Source: Chitinophaga sp. H8 (lineage in GTDB: Bacteria; Bacteroidota; Bacteroidia; Chitinophagales; Chitinophagaceae). Taken from it: 64,000 nt of DNA. The number at the start of each line of letters is the position of its first letter. The first letter of the stretch is position 1. Both the position numbers and the translations under genes were made by a program. Below are positions 8,864-18,059 of the stretch, piece by piece. The DNA lies in NCBI RefSeq assembly GCF_040567655.1, contig NZ_JBEXAC010000001.1, forward strand, positions 186,001 to 250,000, given 5' to 3'. The notes below the pieces were generated by a model. It saw nothing but the letters and a program-made list of their open reading frames with translations. It made no database searches and was not told where the DNA came from.

Positions 8864-10222
8864 ATGAAAAGTTATTCAGTATATAATTACTTCCTGCTGG
8901 GCATTGTATTGCTCTGTTGCCAGGCATGCAACAAATTTTTGGAGACCAAGCCGGATACGAAACTGGCGATACCCAACACTTTTGAAGATTGCCAGGCGCT
9001 GCTGGATGGATATTCAACAGTAAATATGGGCTATCCGTATGTGGGTGAGCTGTGTACAGACAATTTTTCAATTGTCACGGATATTTGGGCCAGTATCAGT
9101 GATTATGAAGACCGCATGCTCTATATCTGGGACGACAAGATCACGCCGCCGCAGGCACAATGGGCATCGCCGTATCAGACAGTGTATATCGCAAACCAGG
9201 TGCTGTCTATTCTCGAAAATTTGCCAGAAGGTCCCCGGCGTCAGCAAATGGCGGGAGCGGCCTATTTCTACCGGGCCTATGCATTGTTCAGTTTGGCTGA
9301 GATATTTGCTCCTGTGTTGTTAAAGGATGGAAGTAATGCAGCGGTTACCGCATTGCCCTACCGCACCTCCCCGAATGTGGAAGACAAGAGTGTTCGGATA
9401 CCGCTTGGAGAATTTTTCTCCAAGTTAATATCCGATCTGGAGCAGGCCGAAAAATTATTACAGCAATCTAATGGACTTCCCTCCAGACCGAATAGCATTG
9501 CAGTAGTTGCATTGTTGTCAAGAATATATCTATATCTGCAAGACTATGAAAAGGCATTGACCTATACCACAAAAGCGCTTGAGCTAAATAACGCATTGGT
9601 AGATTACAATACGCTACAGGTGGATGAGGAGAGCCCTTTTAAACAATTTAATGATGAAGTTATTTTTCAGGCAATCTCTACCGGATCATTTACTTTTTAT
9701 CGTACAATATGGAAGGTTGATCCCCAGCTATACGAAAGTTATGCGGATAATGACCTGAGAAAATATTTGCTTTTTATGGATAATGGTGATAATACATTCT
9801 CTTTTAAGGGTAATTATGATGGTGAATTGAACCAGTCGCCTTTCAGTGGTCTTGCTGTAGATGAACTGGTGTTGACCCAGGCTGAATGCTTGGTCAGGTT
9901 AAAACAGGTCGATAAGGCAAAAGAATCGATCAACTATTTACGTGAAAAGCGCTATAAAAAAGGCACTTTTCAGCCAATAGTAACTTCGGAGCCCGATCTA
10001 TTGCTAAATGAAATCCTGGAGGAGCGCAGAAAAGAACTGGTTATGCGGCAGCGGCGTTGGCCGGATCTAAAACGCCTGAATTTAGCACCTAAGACTGCAA
10101 CGACCCTGACCAGAACGATCGCAGGTAAGCAGTATCAATTGCTGCCGAATAGCGGGTTTTACACTATGTTGATCCCACTGGAAATAATTAGTAATTCTTC
10201 TTTACCACAAACTGAACGATAA
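8864..10222 (+). CDS. SusD/RagB-family nutrient-binding outer-membrane lipoprotein
   Basis: A 452-residue SusD-like lipoprotein with the lipobox in LLCCQACNKFLETKPD. TPR-like helices follow (YFYRAYALFSLAEIFAPVLL) and a typical C-terminal region (LLNEILEERRKELVMRQRRW). It caps the SusC barrel at the cell surface and captures the ligand. Its stop codon overlaps the start of the TlpA-like gene by one base (TAATG), so the two are translationally coupled. Confidence 0.95.
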   Translation: MKSYSVYNYFLLGIVLLCCQACNKFLETKPDTKLAIPNTFEDCQALLDGYSTVNMGYPYVGELCTDNFSIVTDIWASISDYEDRMLYIWDDKITPPQAQWASPYQTVYIANQVLSILENLPEGPRRQQMAGAAYFYRAYALFSLAEIFAPVLLKDGSNAAVTALPYRTSPNVEDKSVRIPLGEFFSKLISDLEQAEKLLQQSNGLPSRPNSIAVVALLSRIYLYLQDYEKALTYTTKALELNNALVDYNTLQVDEESPFKQFNDEVIFQAISTGSFTFYRTIWKVDPQLYESYADNDLRKYLLFMDNGDNTFSFKGNYDGELNQSPFSGLAVDELVLTQAECLVRLKQVDKAKESINYLREKRYKKGTFQPIVTSEPDLLLNEILEERRKELVMRQRRWPDLKRLNLAPKTATTLTRTIAGKQYQLLPNSGFYTMLIPLEIISNSSLPQTER

Positions 10223-11439
10223 TGAAATATCTATTGAATATAATACTATACTTTTTTCCCATTCTTCTTTTAGCCCAGGCAAGTAATGCTCCGCAGGTAA
10301 ACGTTCCAAAAGGTATCAGAATAGGGATGGAGGTACCTGCTGATGTCTTGGGAAAGACTGTAGATGGAAAATCTATTCCGGCGATAAATGCGCTACCGCA
10401 GGACCTTGTCATACTGGATTTTATGACTACCGCATGTACCAGTTGTATTGCTGCTTTGCCCCGCTTGAATAACTTGCAAAACGCCAATAGCAATGTGTTG
10501 AAGATTATATCAGTGTCCTACGAGGAAACGGCCAGGGCCCAGGCCTTGAAGAAGAAAAATGAGGTCTTTAAGGCAAACAAACTTGATTTTGTGGTAGAAG
10601 ACTCGATTTGGACCAGGTATTTCCCGCACCAAACGGTTTCACATATGGTTTGGGTTTATAAGGGGAAGGTAATTGCGATTACCTTTAGCGAATTTGTTGA
10701 TCAGGATATGATTGATAGTGTTTTAAAGGATGGAAAACTTGATCTTCCGGTAAAGAACGATTTTTTAACATTTGACTTTTCACGTCCACTGATGGAAAAT
10801 AACCTAGGGAAGTTTTCTTTTCTGACGGGATTTATCGAAGGTGCCTATACTAAATTTGACAGGTATGCAGACAGTGTAAATAATATGATCCGCGAGTGCA
10901 TCGTGAATGCCGAGATCGTACCGGCTTTCTTATACTGCTATGGTAAGATCGTGGAACTTCCATATATTAAAGATAGCCGAATTATTGTTGAAAGACCGGA
11001 CAAGGAACGTTTTATATTTGATAAAGAAAGATCTAAATACCGGGAGCTCTGGAAACGTAAGTATGGGATCAGCTATGAGGCTAATTTTGATCTGCATGCT
11101 GATACAAAGACAAATATGAAAGCTATGATTAAGGATATGGAGTTGAAATTGGGCGTTAAAACTGCGCTGGAGCCCAGGCCGGTAATGTGCTGGGTAATTA
11201 AAGATGATCCTGAGGCAAAGGCAGCCGTACGGAGTGAGGATGGACAAACGATCGCAAATTTTGCATTTATGCTTGATCTTAACGGAGAGAGGCCACCAGT
11301 GATAAATGAATCTTCAAACGGCTATAAGTATAAATTTACCGGAGGTTCGAATTACGAAGAATTAAAAGTTGCGCTGAAAAAAACGGGATTCTTATTGACC
11401 CAGGAGGAAAGACAAATTCCCTGTTTGGTAATTAAATAA
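10222..11439 (+). CDS. TlpA-like thioredoxin-fold exported protein
   Basis: A 405-residue protein with a signal peptide (MKYLLNIILYFFPILLLAQA). The N-terminal 160 residues form a TlpA/AhpC-type thioredoxin fold (DLVILDFMTTACTSCIAALP) with a CTSC redox motif at residues 72-75. The C-terminal about 230 residues are not recognised and are lysine- and aspartate-rich. It is the last gene of the sigma-FecR-SusC-SusD unit and is followed by a strong terminator. TlpA-like proteins are common in such loci, but their substrate is not known. It probably reduces periplasmic disulfides or handles a redox-active ligand. Confidence 0.85.
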   Translation: MKYLLNIILYFFPILLLAQASNAPQVNVPKGIRIGMEVPADVLGKTVDGKSIPAINALPQDLVILDFMTTACTSCIAALPRLNNLQNANSNVLKIISVSYEETARAQALKKKNEVFKANKLDFVVEDSIWTRYFPHQTVSHMVWVYKGKVIAITFSEFVDQDMIDSVLKDGKLDLPVKNDFLTFDFSRPLMENNLGKFSFLTGFIEGAYTKFDRYADSVNNMIRECIVNAEIVPAFLYCYGKIVELPYIKDSRIIVERPDKERFIFDKERSKYRELWKRKYGISYEANFDLHADTKTNMKAMIKDMELKLGVKTALEPRPVMCWVIKDDPEAKAAVRSEDGQTIANFAFMLDLNGERPPVINESSNGYKYKFTGGSNYEELKVALKKTGFLLTQEERQIPCLVIK

Positions 11440-11451
11440 ACAAAATGGCTA

Positions 11452-11508
11452 TTGTTGGGTAGCCAACAAAAAGGAGCTATTTCTTTAAGAAATAGCTCCT
11501 TTGTTTTA
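11452..11508 (+). terminator. Tandem hairpins ending the SusCD-TlpA operon
   Basis: A small hairpin (arms 11452-11458 and 11463-11469) is followed by a perfect 13-bp stem (11471-11483 with 11489-11501, loop TTTAA). A T-rich run (TTGTTTT) comes next. This is a Rho-independent terminator for the SusC-SusD-TlpA transcript. Confidence 0.88.
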
Positions 11509-11509
11509 A

Positions 11510-11653
11510 GTGTGTGCGGAACATGGGAATGAGTTAGAACACCTGAGGCCTGTTTTAAAAGCGCTTTCGCCAATTCAAAATATTGATAATCAAATAAATA
11601 AAGGTGAAAACAACGTAAAATTAAGATTACGAAAAGGAAATGGCCTACAATAA
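11510..11653 (+). pseudogene. Possible C-terminal gene remnant at the island's left edge
   Basis: A 47-codon open stretch begins with GTG directly after the terminator. Its composition looks like coding sequence (ELEHLRPVLKALSPIQNIDN, then KGENNVKLRLRKGNGLQ). It has no ribosome binding site. It could be the tail of a gene whose front was lost when the island formed. The family is not recognised, and chance cannot be excluded at this length. Confidence 0.3.
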
Positions 11654-11690
11654 TATCATCCAGATATTGAGTTTCAAGACAAACAATAAA

Positions 11691-11781
11691 TAGACAACTA
11701 AGATGACCTATGCTTATCAAGTATCCCAAACCTAATTTTTAACCTCAATACACGCAATAATAGACAGCCAAGATGACATAT
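11691..11781. repeat. Pair of 21-bp direct repeats downstream of jetD
   Basis: The copies at 11691-11711 and 11761-11781 read TAGACAACTAAGATGACCTA and TAGACAGCCAAGATGACATA, each followed by T. They agree at 18 of 21 positions, and their starts are exactly 70 bases apart. Each is preceded by a similar AATAA-type stretch. They lie in the gene-free 11,440-11,806 interval at the left end of the defence island and may be recombination or protein-binding sites. There is no other gene in this interval. Confidence 0.5.
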
Positions 11782-11806
11782 TTTAGGCAAGACTTCTTAC
11801 AAACTG

Positions 11807-12781
11807 TTATTGTGAGAGATTGTAATGATACATCTCTTTGAAAACAATTGTTTCTTCCTCTATCCATAAATCATCCTTTACAAGTTTAGCTATCAGTGCT
11901 TGCTCGTTTGCCGAAAATGCCGTTTTATCAAGTCCGGAAAAATCGTCTTTATAATTCCATTTGCTCATGTGCATAAATGAGTCAGTAGGCAAATACTGAT
12001 GTGGAGGCGGTGGGGTAAGAATTTGAATGTTTGCGCCTCTTTCTTTTAACCTTCCTTTGATGCGTTGAAATATTCTCAGCCCGTCAAAGTCCCAGTCACA
12101 GCTATAATAGATAGGATAGGACAATTCCATTTCATCGATATCTTTTAAGATGCTGATATTATTACCACCAACATGCCATAGTTTAACCTCAAGTTCCTTT
12201 GCATTCCAAGGCTGCTTCAAGAAAGATTTATTCTCACAAAGAATGATCGCTTTGGGCTTAGGGTAATCAACGACAAGTCTGAATTGTAGATCTTTTGAAG
12301 TTTGCGTAAATTCTTCTATCTCTAAAATTTTCAGTACTGCATTACGCACACTATCCTTGAACTTCAAATATTTGGAACCAGCATAATCGAATATTTTACT
12401 AGAAAAATCTTCAATATTTAACAGGTTTCGCTTCAATTCATCCTTGCTTTCGTAGATGACCATCAAAGTACGAATATCTTCTTCGGTGAAATTCTTACCA
12501 CCATCCGGGCGGATGTCTACCCGGGTAAGAAAGTCGTAATAATATTGATAAGCGGATTGAAAATTTTCTTCATAATATGCCTCATAACCATCTTGTGCCA
12601 CCAGGATATTGTTATTGCCTTTCTTTTGCGCAATAAGATCTGTCTGCGACATCAAGTAACGTATGAAGTCCTTGTCCTGGATTCTAGCTGCGGTCCTCTT
12701 TTTCTCATACAAGTCATGCAAAGCCTTCAGTAAAGGCCATGTAAAGTCCTTGTTGCTAGGTAGTTTCTTCAAAGATTTCAT
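11807..12781 (-). CDS. jetD: Wadjet protein JetD (Toprim nuclease subunit)
   Basis: A 324-residue protein, fourth gene of a complete Wadjet (MksBEFG-like) operon. The C-terminal half is a Toprim fold: acidic strand IILCENKSFL (Glu near residue 181), then GGNN, then the metal-binding DxD in YYSCDWDFDGLRIF (near residue 227). JetD is the subunit that cleaves closed circular DNA after the JetABC motor has extruded it. At 324 residues it is shorter than the 380-400 usual for this subunit, mainly in the N-terminal arm. Its start overlaps the 3' end of jetC by 26 bases. Confidence 0.88.
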   Translation of the reverse strand: MKSLKKLPSNKDFTWPLLKALHDLYEKKRTAARIQDKDFIRYLMSQTDLIAQKKGNNNILVAQDGYEAYYEENFQSAYQYYYDFLTRVDIRPDGGKNFTEEDIRTLMVIYESKDELKRNLLNIEDFSSKIFDYAGSKYLKFKDSVRNAVLKILEIEEFTQTSKDLQFRLVVDYPKPKAIILCENKSFLKQPWNAKELEVKLWHVGGNNISILKDIDEMELSYPIYYSCDWDFDGLRIFQRIKGRLKERGANIQILTPPPPHQYLPTDSFMHMSKWNYKDDFSGLDKTAFSANEQALIAKLVKDDLWIEEETIVFKEMYHYNLSQ

Positions 12782-15700
12782 TTATATTTTCTGTTAATTG
12801 ACCATCATGGAAAATGCCCAACGGTGGTACATAAGTTTGCCCCGTAGCATCCTTGTTGTCATGCATAATATAAATATACTGCCCGTCGTTGTTGATATCA
12901 CCGGCGGTATCGATAGACATGGTTATGATCTGGTAACCCTCTTTTTTTGCCAGGGCATGCAACATTTCATAATTACCACCCAACCCCTCCGCTTCATCAA
13001 TCGGCATCACGCGTATGCCTGCATGCTCTTTATCTTCGATGAGCGACAACCGGGCCAGGCAAAGCAGCGCATTGGCTGTATAGGTCTGCCCATTGCTGCC
13101 CGAATTGCTCTGTCCGTCTTCCAGCTTGATCTCAAAAAGCAGGTCAAAATAAGAGCGTGGATTCAGCAGGTCTTCTACTTTAGCATTCCTGTCGCCATTG
13201 GCATCCCGAAAAACGCTGAGCATGATCTCGCTAATATCCTGCTTATGGGCAGATGCAAAAAGCCCCCCCTCCTGCATTTCGTGGGTCAGGCGCTTCCTGA
13301 AAACCTTCATCCAATCTTCTGGGTATCCCGGCGCGGGCTTATGTTGTAAGGTGGCATAGTTGCCACCTGTGATTTCATTACTGGATAAATATCGGGCTAT
13401 ACGTTGCACTTTGGTCAAGTATTCATTGTAAGCTTTATGTACTTCGCTAAATACATTGTGGAGAATTTCTATCTTTCTTGACCCGATACTCTGCAGATCC
13501 TTGGCTAGTTCTGTAAGCCTTTTCTCAATTTGCTCGCCGATAAGTTCTGCCCGGAGTTGCTGTGTAGGAAAAACGGTGGGTAATAATTTGTGCGCCAGCA
13601 CGCCTACCGAATAATCTTTCAAGATAGTCTTATCTTCAATTTCATTGCTGGCCAAATCATAGGATTCCATAAATTTAATTTCCGCCCTGTTGCTTTGGTT
13701 TTCGTCTGGCTCTTGGTCTATTTTAACAGCATCCTGATCGGCCACGAACTCGCGATGATGTTCGGCCAAAAATTTTATTTTTGCTTCATTAAGCTTATTC
13801 AGGCTTGATATGCATCGCTCCTTTTTCTGGTCCCGAAGTCTTGCAGCTCCGTAATATTCAGCTTCTGTATTGGTATTCATCTCGTGTAATTTGTTCATAG
13901 CAGGATTAGTGCTGAAAAGATCTGTTTCCAATTTTTGTATTCGCTGCAGCGAAACAGTTTTGGTTATTATAAGCTCATCCAGCGCATTTCCAGCAAGTAG
14001 CAAATCGCCTTCTACTTCCTGCAACAACTGTTCGAAATCAGTACCACCATATTGTTCAATCATATAACATTCGGCTTCTTCAATCTTCTCTTTAGCATCC
14101 ATATCAGCCCGTCTTATTAGTGTATAATTATCAAGCGAAATACCATAAGCCTTCTCCGCCTTCTCATAGTCTGCCAGGTGTTGTTCCGAATTTTGAAAGG
14201 CCGAAAGATACCGCTCTAATTCCGGCGGCGTTATATGTGCTATATCGTCTATTGCTGCAAATAACTCGCTGGGGTTGGCATTGTATAAAGCAATCGCCTT
14301 GTCTAATGCCGGATAACTTTCCAGTTTTTCTTTCAGGTTCTTTAATTGCCTATATTCCTGTTTTAAAATATCCAGCTGGTGCTTCAGCGCTTTTAACGGC
14401 AAGCGATCCAGCTTGATTTGATCGGCCGGCACGTTGAGATGCTGCTCCGATACATAGGCTATATATTCATAGAGACCATTTAGTTCGAGCCAGAATCCCC
14501 CCTCATCTGCTTTGACAATAATCGGATTTTTAAATAACCTTTCCGGAAATGGCAAGTATTGTCCTTGTGGCGGAATGGGAGCGATCCTTGACAGGGGCTG
14601 AAAATGGAACAACAAACTTTCCTGTTCTATACTCAGAGGCAACGCCAGCTGCGCTATGGCCCAATGGGCCAACGATGCCGGGTTTTCGAGGTCTGAAAAT
14701 AGTAACTGAACTTCCTTCTCTTCGATAACATCCTCCAGCTTCTTCAGCTTTTGCAAAGTCCGTTCTCGCGCCGTTGCATAATCTTCCTGATACCAATCCG
14801 ATTGTTTGAGCTTGCCTTCTAACCGGTGAGTTTGAAGATAAGCCTCAAACTCTTTAAGTGTTTCCGCATCCGTTAGCTTGCTGCGTTCTTCCGAATGCCA
14901 TTTCCGGATGGACTCCAGGTCTTGCCGATCCCCGGTCAACCAAAGGTTTACTTTGTCAATAAGGTCCTTATACCTCGTGCTATCGTCTAGCAGCTTTTTC
15001 GCCTTGGCTTTTTGCGTTTCAAGCGTTGCTTTATCCTGTTCCGCCTGTTGGCGCTTATTTCTTAATTCCTTTATAGCGTCATACTTGTCTGCAATGTCTG
15101 TTTTTTTCCTGGCAGCCAACCTTTTCACAACCAAAAATTTCCGGGCGCGGCTTACCTGATAGGCTTGCTCCGCTTGTTCCCATTCTTTGACGGCATGGAC
15201 ATTTTCGTAGAACCAAAAGCTTGCGCTTTCTTGGCTGTACTGCTTTTTCAAAAGATGGTAAACGTTAAAATCTTGCATTACACGCTCTATCTTTTGCTCC
15301 TTGTCTTTGATCAGTGCAATCTCATCTTGCAGGCGCTGCTGCTGCTGATGGTCTGTATGAATATATTGTAGTTCTTCGTTGTACTTTTCCAGCAGCCGCT
15401 TCTGATCTGCATCGCCAAACAGAAAGGTTTTCAAAGCATCAGAATGGGTGTGAAAGCCTTTGCCTCTGGAAAAAGAGCGGATAATGGCCGCATAGCTTTT
15501 CAGGCTTTGCTCGTTTTGACTAAGATCTACAGCTAATATACCGTTATTAAAAAGCAGATGGTGGTACTTCTTATTGCTAACCCTTTTGAGATAGCCCTTT
15601 CCCAAAGGATTTTTCTCCAGGTTTTCTAAAGTCTCTATCTGGCCTTCTACCAACAGATCCTTGTAAAAGACCGGCGAGTTCATCGGTACAAGTGTTTTCT

Positions 15701-16070
15701 CGAAATCGTAACCTGCCTGGACAATAAAAAACAGCATCTGCGTGCTGGAGGATTCCAGGTAGCCGCCGAGTGCAATGTATTGGCGAGGTTGCACCTCCAC
15801 ATTGATGAGAATGTAACCACGCCCGTAGCCACCTCGCGCGCTTTTCAATACCAGCCCACTGGTATCCCTGTTTTTTACCCCCTCTGTTCCTGACTTAAAA
15901 ACACCGGAGCCCGCTAATAGCAACTGTATAAAATCGGCGATCAGACTTTTGCCGCTTCCGCTTTCCCCGCTAAAATCTGTACGAAAATCATGAAAACGAT
16001 AATCACAATTGAAATGCTGCCTTATATTGAGTGTAGACAAGCTATATATCTTGGGTTGAAACTTAGCCAT
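12756..16070 (-). CDS. jetC: Wadjet protein JetC (SMC/MukB-like ATPase)
   Basis: A 1,104-residue SMC-type ATPase. Walker A is at residues 35-42 (GESGSGKS). Long coiled-coil arms flank a central hinge-like part. The C-terminal head has a signature region (SNSGSNGQTYTANALLCLAR) and Walker B (IRVMPIDEAEGLGG). No CxxC zinc hook is seen, as expected for the MukB/JetC branch. Known Wadjet complexes form dimeric loop-extruding motors that sense plasmid-sized circular DNA. It overlaps jetB by 8 bases and jetD by 26 bases, so the operon is tightly coupled. Confidence 0.92.
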   Translation of the reverse strand: MAKFQPKIYSLSTLNIRQHFNCDYRFHDFRTDFSGESGSGKSLIADFIQLLLAGSGVFKSGTEGVKNRDTSGLVLKSARGGYGRGYILINVEVQPRQYIALGGYLESSSTQMLFFIVQAGYDFEKTLVPMNSPVFYKDLLVEGQIETLENLEKNPLGKGYLKRVSNKKYHHLLFNNGILAVDLSQNEQSLKSYAAIIRSFSRGKGFHTHSDALKTFLFGDADQKRLLEKYNEELQYIHTDHQQQQRLQDEIALIKDKEQKIERVMQDFNVYHLLKKQYSQESASFWFYENVHAVKEWEQAEQAYQVSRARKFLVVKRLAARKKTDIADKYDAIKELRNKRQQAEQDKATLETQKAKAKKLLDDSTRYKDLIDKVNLWLTGDRQDLESIRKWHSEERSKLTDAETLKEFEAYLQTHRLEGKLKQSDWYQEDYATARERTLQKLKKLEDVIEEKEVQLLFSDLENPASLAHWAIAQLALPLSIEQESLLFHFQPLSRIAPIPPQGQYLPFPERLFKNPIIVKADEGGFWLELNGLYEYIAYVSEQHLNVPADQIKLDRLPLKALKHQLDILKQEYRQLKNLKEKLESYPALDKAIALYNANPSELFAAIDDIAHITPPELERYLSAFQNSEQHLADYEKAEKAYGISLDNYTLIRRADMDAKEKIEEAECYMIEQYGGTDFEQLLQEVEGDLLLAGNALDELIITKTVSLQRIQKLETDLFSTNPAMNKLHEMNTNTEAEYYGAARLRDQKKERCISSLNKLNEAKIKFLAEHHREFVADQDAVKIDQEPDENQSNRAEIKFMESYDLASNEIEDKTILKDYSVGVLAHKLLPTVFPTQQLRAELIGEQIEKRLTELAKDLQSIGSRKIEILHNVFSEVHKAYNEYLTKVQRIARYLSSNEITGGNYATLQHKPAPGYPEDWMKVFRKRLTHEMQEGGLFASAHKQDISEIMLSVFRDANGDRNAKVEDLLNPRSYFDLLFEIKLEDGQSNSGSNGQTYTANALLCLARLSLIEDKEHAGIRVMPIDEAEGLGGNYEMLHALAKKEGYQIITMSIDTAGDINNDGQYIYIMHDNKDATGQTYVPPLGIFHDGQLTENINEIFEETT

Positions 16071-16743
16071 GCTCTTTGTGCTTTATGATTTCATCAATCG
16101 TTTCAATCTGCGGATAGTAAATCCTTCTTAACCTTTCAAACGAGGGCTGATAAGTAAAATAATCGCTATCGTTTGCATCTTTTTCTATCCAGCCCAACTG
16201 GTGAAATTCGGTAAAGGCTTTATGAACCAGGCTATTCAGTTTTCCTTCGTTCATATCCGAACCGGCGTCGCTTTCGATAGACGATACCACACGTTGCAGC
16301 TTATGGAGCAGGTCGTCGTACTCCTGGTACAGCAGGTTAACAAAATCGGATATTTTGGACAATTCAATATTGCCGTCGAGTTTGAATACCTTGAAAAAGA
16401 GCAGCCCTATCAGGACATATTCAGTCTTGAGATATCCTTTAAAGGAAGGATCAGAAGGTATTTTTCCCCGTGAACTTTCATGAAAATCTAGATAGAAATA
16501 AGCGTTCCATCCTTCGCCCTCCTTTTTGAGCAGCATGTCAAAAAAATCCTCATAGTAAGACTGAAGGCTGTCATAGTATTTATCCAGGAAGGTATAAAGC
16601 GCGGCAGGCTTCGGGAAATTGCGCTGTATATGCGTGCCCGACCTAAGCTGATAGTCAAGTTTGGCAAAGGCGCCTTTGGCAGCCCTGTCCGTCATAAATG
16701 CATAACGCAGGTTTAGATCTTTTTCAGTATCGTCATACTCCAT
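16063..16743 (-). CDS. jetB: Wadjet protein JetB (KITE/MukE-like subunit)
   Basis: A 226-residue, mainly helical, acidic protein in the JetB slot between JetA and JetC. It fits the DUF4194/MksE type: tandem winged-helix-like segments (PAALYTFLDKYYDSLQSYYE; TEYVLIGLLFFKVFKLDG) and a C-terminal winged part (AFTEFHQLGWIEKD; YFTYQPSFERLRRIYYP). In Wadjet it bridges the kleisin JetA and contacts DNA. It overlaps jetA by 31 bases. The assignment rests on size, position and pattern rather than a catalytic motif. Confidence 0.85.
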   Translation of the reverse strand: MEYDDTEKDLNLRYAFMTDRAAKGAFAKLDYQLRSGTHIQRNFPKPAALYTFLDKYYDSLQSYYEDFFDMLLKKEGEGWNAYFYLDFHESSRGKIPSDPSFKGYLKTEYVLIGLLFFKVFKLDGNIELSKISDFVNLLYQEYDDLLHKLQRVVSSIESDAGSDMNEGKLNSLVHKAFTEFHQLGWIEKDANDSDYFTYQPSFERLRRIYYPQIETIDEIIKHKEHG

Positions 16744-18041
16744 AAGGAAAGATTTTGATAGTCGGGATCATGATATTCTTGCTGGGCCACCCTTACCGTG
16801 TATTGCCGGCCATTGCATTGTTTCACCAGCCTTTGTGCAACCCTTACAGGGATATTCAGGTCGTCCTGCTCGGCGGCCAGTATGTGGAAGAAGAAAGGCG
16901 AAAATTCCAGCTGGCCTTCTTGTTCTATCTGCAGCAAAGCCTTTTGAGTCCAATCCTGAATACGCTTCCTTTGCGCCAGCTTCTCGTGGTTCTTGGCCAT
17001 AGCCACCCTTGTCTGCTCCATATCTACAGACCGTTCAGTGGCGGGAAGCGGCGCTTTTCTGCTGAGATCCTTTTCTGTAAGTATACAAAACCTTGGGACT
17101 GCTTCTGGCATTTTGATGACGAGTGGCATCACCTCCTCCGGCAATGTAAGTTTTTTGGTTTGTCCTTCCTGGCGTGTATAAGTTGTATGGTCGAGCAGGT
17201 AGTGAATAAATTGATCCGTTTTACGGTCCAGCTCCCTTTGGTTAAACTCAAAAATAAACTCCCGTATACCAGGCTTTATCTTATCAATGCGCACACTCAC
17301 CTGGTCCAGATGGCTGCGCACATGTTCGTTATACCGCATTACCTCGCTGATGCTGTCCAGCAGCTCAAAACATTCAGGATCTTTCAGCATCGGATCCAAG
17401 ACATCGTCTATGTCGTAGGTGATCTGAAAACCGGCCTTAAGCTCTTCTACGTGCTGCTTGATAGCATCCAGGCCCGCGCTAATGGTATCGATTACCTGCA
17501 GAATGTTTTCCTGAGGCTGTTTGATCTGGAAACGGAAATCAGTTACCGACTGGCTTACCTGCTGGTCCAATATCTCTATCTGCTTGGCTAGCTCAACGCT
17601 GCGCTGTTGGAAATGATCTTCCTTCCATATCAATAGGTCGGCCGGCCCCTTTTCAAGGCTTGCGTTCAAGGTTTCCAGCAGGTGTTTAAACAAGCGCTCT
17701 ATCTTGGCCGGATGGTAGCTCTCGGAAAGACGCCTGGATACTTTTTCACAAAACTCTATCCCATAGCTTTTAAACCCATATAGCTTCCTTTTCCTGTCGC
17801 GCCAGAGAAAGAACTCCTGTAGGCGCAGGATAACGTTATTGTTGCGGTTACTCTCTTCCCGTAGTCCCGAACTGCCCAGATCGCTCAGCACCTTATTGAT
17901 CACCTGGATGATCTGGTCTTCCGTAAATTCCTGCTGCCCGTATTTTTGATACAGCGCAAGAATGACGAGCCCGTCTTCCTTATTGGGAATAAGCTGATGA
18001 TAGCGGAGCTTGGCTTCGGAATAAAGATCAATTTCTTTCAT
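16713..18041 (-). CDS. jetA: Wadjet protein JetA (kleisin/MukF-like subunit)
   Basis: A 442-residue protein of the DUF3375/MksF type. The N-terminal winged-helix region (LVILALYQKYGQQEFTEDQI) is followed by a long helical middle (residues about 130-290). The C-terminal winged-helix region (FSPFFFHILAAEQDDLNIPV) would bind the JetC head. JetA is the kleisin that closes the SMC ring. It is the first Wadjet gene and starts only 18 bases after the stop of the KAP NTPase gene, so that gene is probably co-transcribed. Confidence 0.87.
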   Translation of the reverse strand: MKEIDLYSEAKLRYHQLIPNKEDGLVILALYQKYGQQEFTEDQIIQVINKVLSDLGSSGLREESNRNNNVILRLQEFFLWRDRKRKLYGFKSYGIEFCEKVSRRLSESYHPAKIERLFKHLLETLNASLEKGPADLLIWKEDHFQQRSVELAKQIEILDQQVSQSVTDFRFQIKQPQENILQVIDTISAGLDAIKQHVEELKAGFQITYDIDDVLDPMLKDPECFELLDSISEVMRYNEHVRSHLDQVSVRIDKIKPGIREFIFEFNQRELDRKTDQFIHYLLDHTTYTRQEGQTKKLTLPEEVMPLVIKMPEAVPRFCILTEKDLSRKAPLPATERSVDMEQTRVAMAKNHEKLAQRKRIQDWTQKALLQIEQEGQLEFSPFFFHILAAEQDDLNIPVRVAQRLVKQCNGRQYTVRVAQQEYHDPDYQNLSLWSMTILKKI

Positions 18042-18059
18042 GATCAGAAAATGGAAGAT

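Noticed and set aside
16755..17591. A 278-codon open frame opposite jetA
   Set aside because: It is the complement of a well-supported Wadjet gene, has no domain pattern or start signal, and is rich in residues expected from antisense reading.
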